Assembly: GCA_963695645.1 (NCBI GenBank)
Contig: CAVOHC010000006.1
Coordinates: forward strand, 124,001-188,000
Length of the DNA: 64,000 bases
Source of the DNA: DATBGO01 sp963695645
Lineage (GTDB): Bacteria > Actinomycetota > Actinomycetes > Streptosporangiales > Streptosporangiaceae
Direction: 5' to 3'
This document shows positions 59,152 to 64,000 of this stretch, piece after piece. The notes below the pieces were generated by a model that searched no databases, was not told where the DNA came from, and saw only the letters and a list, made by a program, of their open reading frames with translations. Position numbers and translations under genes: made by a program. The first letter of the stretch is position 1, and each line of letters begins with the position of its first letter.

Positions 59152-59964
59152 ATGTGGGACCCTGGCCAGTACCGGAAATTCGCTGACGAGCGATCACGCC
59201 CCTTCGCTGAGCTACTTGCCCGGGTACGGTCGGAGGACCCGGAGCACGTCGTGGATCTTGGCTGCGGGCCTGGCGAGCTGACCGCCACGCTGGCCCGCAG
59301 GTGGCCGGATGCGCAGGTGCGCGGCATCGACAGCTCGGCCGAGATGATCGCCGCTGCGCAGCTACTGCTCGCCGCCGAGCCAGCGGACGGGGCAAGGGGG
59401 CGGGCGCCGGAGGCGGGCAGCGGCCGGCTCAGCTTCACGCTTGCCGACGCGGCGCACTGGAGGCCGGACCGCCCGGCCGATGTGATCATCTCCAACGCAG
59501 TGCTGCAATGGATCCCCGGCCACCTGCGGGTCCTGGCCCGGTGGGCTGGCTTTCTCGCCGCGGGCGGCTGGCTGGCGATCCAGGTGCCCGGCAACTTCGA
59601 TCAGCCCAGCCACGCCATCCTCCGGGAGCTAGCCAGCTCGCCGGCCTGGCGACCGCTGCTCGGGGACGTCCGGCTCAACCGCCAGGCGGCTGAGCCTGCC
59701 GCCTACCTGGACGTGCTGGCAGGCGCAGGCTGCCAGGTGGACGCGTGGGAGACGACCTACCTGCATGTGCTGCACGGCGCCGATCCGGTGCTCGACTGGT
59801 ACCGCGGCACGGGACTGCGCCCGGTGCTCGCCGCCCTGCCGCCCGGGGCCGCTGCTGAGTTCACCGCGGAATACGGGGCGCGGCTGCGCGAAGCGTATCC
59901 GGCTGGGCCGCACGGGACAGTGCTCGCCTTCCGGCGGGTCTTCGCGGTGGCGGTCCGCGGTTAG
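59152..59964 (+). CDS. tam: trans-Aconitate 2-methyltransferase
   Basis: A 270-residue SAM methyltransferase that methylates trans-aconitate, an inhibitor of aconitase. Motifs: WDPGQYRKFADERSRPFAELLARV at the start, VVDLGCGPGELTATLARRWP (SAM motif I), VIISNAVLQWIPGH and GWLAIQVPGNFDQPSH. The C-terminal FRRVFAV end fits Tam. ATG 59152 is placed by the typical N-terminal WDP.QY motif. It lies just beyond the TamR operator and is divergent from tamR. Confidence 0.9.
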   Translation: MWDPGQYRKFADERSRPFAELLARVRSEDPEHVVDLGCGPGELTATLARRWPDAQVRGIDSSAEMIAAAQLLLAAEPADGARGRAPEAGSGRLSFTLADAAHWRPDRPADVIISNAVLQWIPGHLRVLARWAGFLAAGGWLAIQVPGNFDQPSHAILRELASSPAWRPLLGDVRLNRQAAEPAAYLDVLAGAGCQVDAWETTYLHVLHGADPVLDWYRGTGLRPVLAALPPGAAAEFTAEYGARLREAYPAGPHGTVLAFRRVFAVAVRG

Positions 59965-60052
59965 CGTGCGGGCCTGGCGGCGCACGGGCGTGGCGGGCGC
60001 GCGGGCCTTCGGTATGGCCGTGGTTTCCTGGCCGCCCGGGCCGGTGCGGCGG

Positions 60053-60709
60053 TTAGTCCAGGTCGCTGAGCAGCCGCCTGGCCTCTGCCGAGATACTTGG
60101 CTTGGGGTCGAGCTGGGAGAGGCCGTTCCAGGCCAGGTTCACCAGGTGCGCGGCTACCTCTTCCAGCTTCGGCTTTCGCGCGTCTAGCCACCACTGGCCG
60201 GTGAACGCAACCATGCCGACGAGCATCTGCGCATACATCGGCGCGAGCTTCGGATCGTAGCCGCGGGATTTGAGCACATCGCCGAGTATGTACTCGACCT
60301 GGCTGGCGATGTCACTGATCAGGCTGGCGAAGGTCCCGGATCCGGACGCGGGGTTCGAGTCGCGAACGAGGATCCGGAAACCATCGGAGTTGTCCTGGAT
60401 GTACCTAAGCAAGACCACGGCGGCCACCTCGAACTTGGCGGTGGTGTCCTCGCCTTCCAGGAGGCGGGTCGCCATGGTGATGAAGCGCTCCACCTCACGA
60501 TCGACGACGACCGCGTACAGGCCTTCCTTACCGCCGAAATGCTCGTAGACGACCGGCTTGGAGACACCTGCCTTCGCGGCGATCTCCTCGATTGACGTGC
60601 CGTCGAGGCCGCGTTCGGCGAACAGGCGGCGGCCGATATCGAGTAGCTGGGCTCGGCGCTCTGTACCTGTCATTCTCTTGCGACCTGGGCCGGGCGGTTG
60701 GCTTGTCAC
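60053..60709 (-). CDS. TetR-family regulator, probably of the desaturase gene
   Basis: A 218-residue TetR protein: HTH RRAQLLDIGRRLFAERGLDGTSIEEIAAKAGVSKPVVYEHFGGKEGLYA, followed by a ligand-binding helical domain (FRILVRDSNPASGSG on). It is 28 bases downstream of the acyl-CoA desaturase gene in the same direction. Start GTG 60709 is used; ATG 60673 is an alternative. By context it senses an acyl-CoA or fatty acid and binds the paired palindromes upstream of the desaturase. The gene lies downstream of the target, so it would be co-repressed. Confidence 0.85.
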   Translation of the reverse strand: MTSQPPGPGRKRMTGTERRAQLLDIGRRLFAERGLDGTSIEEIAAKAGVSKPVVYEHFGGKEGLYAVVVDREVERFITMATRLLEGEDTTAKFEVAAVVLLRYIQDNSDGFRILVRDSNPASGSGTFASLISDIASQVEYILGDVLKSRGYDPKLAPMYAQMLVGMVAFTGQWWLDARKPKLEEVAAHLVNLAWNGLSQLDPKPSISAEARRLLSDLD

Positions 60710-60737
60710 AGCTCCATCATGTCGGCCGACGGCGCAC

Positions 60738-61781
60738 TCAGCCAGTCGCTCCTGAGCGGGCCCGCTTGGTCATGGATCCCAGCTTCCTCGGCTTGCTCGG
60801 GCTGCCTATCTGCCTGCCTGTCAGCCGGTTCTCTTCCGGCCACCGCACGTCATAGGCCCAGCCGACCTTCTCGGCAGCCCAGATGAGCCGGGCCGCAATG
60901 TCGATCTGCCCCTTGAGCACCCCGTGACGCGCGCAGGTCGGGTCGCAGTGGTGCAGGTTGTGCCACGACTCGCCGAAGGACAGGATTGCCAGCCAGGCAA
61001 CGTTCCTTGACTTGTCCCTGACCTCGAATTCCTCCTTGCCGAAGGTGTGGCAGATCGAATTGATCGACCAGGTCACGTGGTGCAGGAAGGAGATCCGCAC
61101 CAGGCTGGCCCAGAAGAATGCGAGGACGGCGCCCTGCCATGACCACGCCCAGAGGCCGCCGATGAGCGCCGGCGCCAGCAGCGAGGCCGCGACCAGCCAG
61201 CCGAATGACCTGGAGATCCGCCGCACGTCGGAATCGGCGAGCCAGTCGGGGCAGAACTTCTCCTGTGACGTGCGGTTGGCATCGAACATCCAGCCCATAT
61301 GGGCGAATACCAGACCCTTGGTGAGGGCCTTCCAGTCCTCACCGAAGCGCCACGGAGAGTGCGGGTCGCCCTCCTTGTCGCTGTACTTGTGGTGCCTCCG
61401 GTGGTCGGCTACCCAGGTGAGCACCGGGCCCTCGATGGCGAGAGATCCCGCGATCGCGAGGGCGATCTTGAATCCCCGCACGGCCTTGAAGGACCCATGG
61501 GTGAAGTAGCGATGAAAGCCCATGCTGATCCCCAGCCCGGACACCGCGTAGAAGACCAGGGCAAGTACGACGTCGTGCCAGTTGAGCAGCCCCCAGCGCC
61601 AGGCGAGCGGCACCGCCGCGAGGAGAGCAAGCATGGGTACGCCGACGAAGGTGGCGACCAGGATCCGTTCCCCGGTGCTAGCCCCTTCCCGGTCAATGTC
61701 TGGGCGCGGCCCGGGCGGGGCCGCCGGCCGGGGGGGTGCGGCCACGGCGCTGCGCGTCGTGGTGTCTACGGAAGTTGTCAT
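60738..61781 (-). CDS. Fatty-acid (acyl-CoA) delta-9-type desaturase
   Basis: A 347-residue membrane di-iron desaturase. His boxes: HRYFTH (His90, His95), HRRHH (127, 130, 131) and HNLHH in the C-terminal third, with GDPHSP and ESWHNLHHCDPTCARHG typical of stearoyl-CoA-type enzymes. Four helices are predicted. It introduces a double bond into a saturated acyl-CoA and so sets membrane fluidity. Related to DesA3-like proteins of actinobacteria, which need a reductase partner; none is next to it. It shares an operon with the TetR gene. Confidence 0.92.
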   Translation of the reverse strand: MTTSVDTTTRSAVAAPPRPAAPPGPRPDIDREGASTGERILVATFVGVPMLALLAAVPLAWRWGLLNWHDVVLALVFYAVSGLGISMGFHRYFTHGSFKAVRGFKIALAIAGSLAIEGPVLTWVADHRRHHKYSDKEGDPHSPWRFGEDWKALTKGLVFAHMGWMFDANRTSQEKFCPDWLADSDVRRISRSFGWLVAASLLAPALIGGLWAWSWQGAVLAFFWASLVRISFLHHVTWSINSICHTFGKEEFEVRDKSRNVAWLAILSFGESWHNLHHCDPTCARHGVLKGQIDIAARLIWAAEKVGWAYDVRWPEENRLTGRQIGSPSKPRKLGSMTKRARSGATG

Positions 61782-61867
61782 AGCGATCCTCGCTCAGTGT
61801 CGGAGACGTGCGGCCGGAGACTGTGAGCGCTCCGCATGTACCGAGATCATGGGCGATGCAAATACGC

Positions 61868-61896
61868 TTACGTAACCGTAGGCTACGCGACCGTAG
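61868..61896. promoter_or_regulatory. Paired palindromic operators upstream of the desaturase
   Basis: TTACG-taac-CGTAG (61868-61881) and CTACG-cgac-CGTAG (61883-61896) have the same (T/C)TACG-N4-CGTAG form, centres 15 bases apart, about 87-115 bases before the desaturase ATG. The pair lies in an AT-rich stretch and is the likely site of the neighbouring TetR regulator. TTGCGCAA follows at 61898. Confidence 0.6.
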
Positions 61897-61929
61897 GTTG
61901 CGCAAGTACCTGGGCAATAATTCATGAAG

Positions 61930-62138
61930 TTGTCATGTAGGCCCCCGCCCGGCGGAGCAGGCCCTACCCGTCCAGGTGGCCGGTACTCACCAAGGCGGGC
62001 GCGGCGGGGCCGCTGAGCACGCCTGCCGAGCTAGCCCATGGCATGATCGTGACGACTCCTCCGGCCGCGATACCTGCCGGGAAGTCGTCACGATCACCAG
62101 GAACGCCGTCAGGCAGCTCCCGGGCGGGCCGGGTCAGC
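61930..62138. other. Spacer between the desaturase promoter and the 32-bp repeats
   Basis: No gene seen. The region 61930-62138 has ordinary high GC and only short unconvincing frames. The terminator or promoter of the tRNA gene is not evident in it. Confidence 0.5.
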
Positions 62139-62263
62139 ACCGTGCGAAGAGTGCCGGGCGGGCCGGCGGCGCCGTGCGAAGAGCGCGGGGCGAGGCGGCG
62201 CCGTGCGAAGAGCGCAGGGCGGGCCGGCGGCGCCGTGCGAAGAGCGCAGGGCGGGCCGGCGGC
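62139..62263. repeat. Four tandem 32-bp units upstream of tRNA-Gln
   Basis: The unit CCGTGCGAAGAGCGCAGGGC plus GGGCCGGCGGCG occurs at 62139, 62171 (29 bp, shortened), 62200 and 62232; copies three and four are identical, copy one has a few substitutions. A weaker partial copy follows to about 62295. Confidence 0.95.
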
Positions 62264-62305
62264 GCCGGGCGAGCAAGTGCTGCCGGGCCGGCCGCCGGTC
62301 GTCGG

Positions 62306-62311
62306 TAGAGT
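62306..62311 (+). promoter_or_regulatory. Possible -10 element of tRNA-Gln
   Basis: TAGAGT matches the actinomycete -10 TAGRRT, 18 bases before the tRNA 5' end. The -35 region at 17 bases spacing shows no TTGAC-like match. Confidence 0.35.
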
Positions 62312-62328
62312 ATTTGGGCAGTTCACCA

Positions 62329-62400
62329 TCCCGGGTCGTCTAATCGGCAGGACTAGGGCCTTTGGAGCCCTGAACCGAGGTTCGAATCCTCGCCCGGGAG
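62329..62400 (+). tRNA. tRNA-Gln (anticodon TTG)
   Basis: A 72-base tRNA. The acceptor stem TCCCGGG/CCCGGGA is perfect. D-arm GTC...GAC, anticodon stem AGGGC/GCCCT with loop CTTTGGA giving anticodon TTG (Gln, CAA/CAG). T-arm CGAGG-TTCGAAT-CCTCG. Discriminator G; CCA is not encoded. It precedes glmU, an arrangement common in actinomycetes. Confidence 0.95.
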
Positions 62401-62478
62401 CAGTTTCGCGGCAGATCCGCCGTGCAGGCCTGCCGGCGGCGACCTGACGGTATCCTTCGGGGGTCGAGAGCGTGAGCC

Positions 62479-62497
62479 GGCGGGGCGATTCCCCGCC
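62479..62497 (+). terminator. Hairpin between tRNA-Gln and glmU
   Basis: GGCGGGG-cgatt-CCCCGCC is a perfect 7-bp stem with 5-base loop. It lies 79 bases after the tRNA and 35 before the glmU start. It may end the tRNA transcript or act in the glmU leader; no T-run follows. Confidence 0.4.
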
Positions 62498-62531
62498 CAG
62501 TGCCTGCAGCGATACCGAGGAGCCGAGCCGA

Positions 62532-63692
62532 GTGAGCGTGAGCGGTCCGGCCGCCGTCATCATCCTTGCGGCGGGCGAGGGCACGCGGATGAAGACCCGC
62601 ACCCCGAAAGTGCTGCACACGGTGTGCGGGCGCACGATGCTCGATCACGTTGTGGCCGCGGCCAGGGAGCTTGAGCCCGCGCGGCTCATCGTGGTGGTCG
62701 GCCGCGGCCGCGGGCAGGTCGCCGCGCATCTCGCCAAGTGCGCGCCCGACGCCGAAATTGTCGTCCAGGGCCGGCAGGGCGGCACCGGGCACGCGGTCCG
62801 CACGGTGATCGAGGCCGTCGGCCTTATCCACGGGACGGTCCTGGTGACCTACGCCGACACCCCGCTGCTGCGCGGGGGGACACTGCGCGATCTCGTGCAG
62901 GCGCACCGCGCGCAGGGCGCGGCGGTCACGGCGCTCACGGCCCGGCTCAGCGACCCCACCGGCTACGGCAGGATCGTGCGGGACGCCGACGGCGCGTTCA
63001 GCGCCATCGTCGAGCAGGCCGACGCCACCGCGGAGCAGCGGGCCATCGACGAGATCAATTCGGGAATGTATGCATTTGACGGCGACCGGCTGGCCGACGC
63101 AGTCAAGCGGGTGCCGACCGACAATGCCAAGGGCGAGGAGTACCTGACCGATGTGGCCGGCATCCTGCGCGGTGACGGTTACCCGGTGGCCACCGTCCAG
63201 TGCCAGGACCCGGAGGAGGTGCTTGGCGTCAACGACCAGGCTCAGCTGGCCTGGGCCCGACGGGTGCTGAACGAGCGGCTGCTCGGATCGTGGATGCGTG
63301 CCGGGGTCACGATCGTGGATCCGGCGAGCACCTGGATCGACGTTGACGTGACGCTGGAGCCCGGCGCCCAGATCGGGCCGGGAACCCAGCTGGAGGGCAG
63401 CACCGCGGTGGCCGCCGGGGCCAGGATCGGGCCGGGTTGCGTGCTGCGCGACACCGCGGTGGCTGAGGGCGCCACCGTGGTTCAGTCGTTCTGCGAATCC
63501 GCCGAGGTGGGCGCGGGCGCGAGCGTGGGCCCGTTCGCGCACCTGACCGTCGGCACCCGGCTGGCCGCTGGCCAGCAGGCGGCGGGTGGCCAGGCGGCAG
63601 GTGAGCGCGGCGCGGACGGCGGCGCCGCGGACCAGGCGAGCACCGCAGGCAAGAGCGCCGCGCCGCGGCGCGAGGGAAGGCGGAAGCCGTGA
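62532..63692 (+). CDS. glmU: GlmU N-acetylglucosamine-1-phosphate uridyltransferase, acetyltransferase part truncated
   Basis: A 386-residue protein; family members are about 450-490 residues. The uridyltransferase half is intact: ILAAGEGTRMKTRTPKVLH, GRQGGTGHAVR, YADTPLLRG, EINSGMYAFD, NAKGEEYLTD, EVLGVNDQ. The left-handed helix then starts (IGPGTQLEGSTAVAAGARIGPGC) but stops near residue 345 at VGPFAHLTVGTRLAAG. It is replaced by a 40-residue Gln/Ala/Gly/Arg tail. The missing part holds the acetyl-CoA site and catalytic His. GTG 62532 has GAGGAG upstream. The stop overlaps prs as GTGA, so no room exists for the missing domain. Confidence 0.88.
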   Translation: MSVSGPAAVIILAAGEGTRMKTRTPKVLHTVCGRTMLDHVVAAARELEPARLIVVVGRGRGQVAAHLAKCAPDAEIVVQGRQGGTGHAVRTVIEAVGLIHGTVLVTYADTPLLRGGTLRDLVQAHRAQGAAVTALTARLSDPTGYGRIVRDADGAFSAIVEQADATAEQRAIDEINSGMYAFDGDRLADAVKRVPTDNAKGEEYLTDVAGILRGDGYPVATVQCQDPEEVLGVNDQAQLAWARRVLNERLLGSWMRAGVTIVDPASTWIDVDVTLEPGAQIGPGTQLEGSTAVAAGARIGPGCVLRDTAVAEGATVVQSFCESAEVGAGASVGPFAHLTVGTRLAAGQQAAGGQAAGERGADGGAADQASTAGKSAAPRREGRRKP

Positions 63693-64000
63693 CCGGAATC
63701 ACCACGACCGGCGAGAAGAAGCTGCTGCTCTTCTCCGGCCGGGCCTATCCCGGGCTGACCGATGAGATTGCTGGCTGCCTGGGTATCGAGCCGACCCCGA
63801 CCACGCAGTCCGACTTCCCGAACGGCGAGATCTTCGTGCGTTTCCTTGAGTCGGTGCGCGGGTGTGACGCGTTCGTACTGCAGAGCCACACAGCTCCGAT
63901 CAATAAATGGATCATGGAGCAGCTGATCATGGTCGACGCGCTGAAGCGGGCGTCGGCGAAACGGATCACGGTCGTAACCCCATTCTTCGGCTATGCGCGC
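63689..64000 (+). CDS. prs: Ribose-phosphate pyrophosphokinase (3' cut by window end)
   Basis: The first 104 codons of PRPP synthetase, which makes PRPP from ribose 5-phosphate and ATP for purine, pyrimidine, His and Trp pathways. Visible: KKLLLFSGRAYPGLTDEIAGCLG, FPNGEIFVRFLESVRGCDAFVLQSH, WIMEQLIMVDALKRASAKRITVVTPFFGYAR. The PRPP-binding loop is beyond the window. GTG start overlaps the glmU stop (GTGA), so the two are translationally coupled. Confidence 0.95.
   Translation, partial: MTGITTTGEKKLLLFSGRAYPGLTDEIAGCLGIEPTPTTQSDFPNGEIFVRFLESVRGCDAFVLQSHTAPINKWIMEQLIMVDALKRASAKRITVVTPFFGYAR

Noticed and set aside
62340..63542. 400-codon minus-strand frame opposite glmU, including the tRNA
   Set aside because: It would read through tRNA-Gln and the glmU coding strand; shadow frame.

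Overview
This is a very GC-rich chromosomal segment from an actinomycete. The evidence is the dnaK-grpE-dnaJ-hspR-clpB order with HspR-type inverted repeats, the tamR/tam divergent pair, the pmt/rsmI divergence, the metG-tatD-rsmA-ispE-(ABC-F)-tRNA-Gln-glmU-prs order, and many GTG starts. Gene content looks closest to Streptosporangiales or Streptomyces relatives; the genus cannot be fixed from sequence alone. No prophage, transposase, CRISPR array or obvious genomic island was seen, so most of the window is conserved core genome.

Layout. 1-7.6 kb: tail of an unknown basic protein, a DUF2516 membrane protein, an AlaX-type tRNA editing hydrolase, a BlaI/M56 pair, a decayed macro-domain gene, a secreted GH15-like hydrolase, hisC and a cyclase-like/winged-helix regulator. 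7.6-18 kb: a divergent MurA homologue, purC-purB-purD-purA, DUF3151, an aldo/keto reductase, class II aldolase (fba), a 41-residue membrane peptide and pyrE. 18-28 kb: a NYN-domain protein, a repeat-type hypothetical, and the heat-shock operon on the minus strand with two HAIR operators. 28-39 kb: PIG-V-like mannosyltransferase, membrane Fe-S oxidoreductase, TMEM175-like channel, a two-component system, a membrane-anchored hypothetical, argS and plsX. 39-49 kb: a KamA-family radical SAM gene with a structured leader, a DHA2 transporter, SDR and crotonase genes, a large GT2-TagF fusion, and a SigR-like sigma factor with no anti-sigma gene beside it. 49-64 kb: pmt, rsmI, metG, tatD, rsmA, ispE, ABC-F, tamR/tam, TetR plus desaturase, tRNA-Gln, glmU and the start of prs.

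How the genes fit together: the purine genes and pyrE supply nucleotides and prs makes their PRPP; glmU, murA, plsX, the desaturase, the mannosyltransferases and the GT2-TagF protein serve the cell envelope; dnaK-clpB is one self-regulated chaperone operon; metG, argS, AlaX, rsmA, rsmI and tRNA-Gln serve translation.

Points of most interest: a GlmU that loses its acetyltransferase domain and runs straight into prs; a SigR-like factor without RsrA but with a candidate self-type promoter; a candidate small ORF and three-hairpin leader in front of the KamA-like gene; loss of rpfB from a normally conserved operon; four unrelated tandem-repeat arrays (11, 17, 18 and 32 bp) confined to gene spacers; an imperfect hairpin ahead of purA; and paired operators at tamR/tam and at the desaturase gene.
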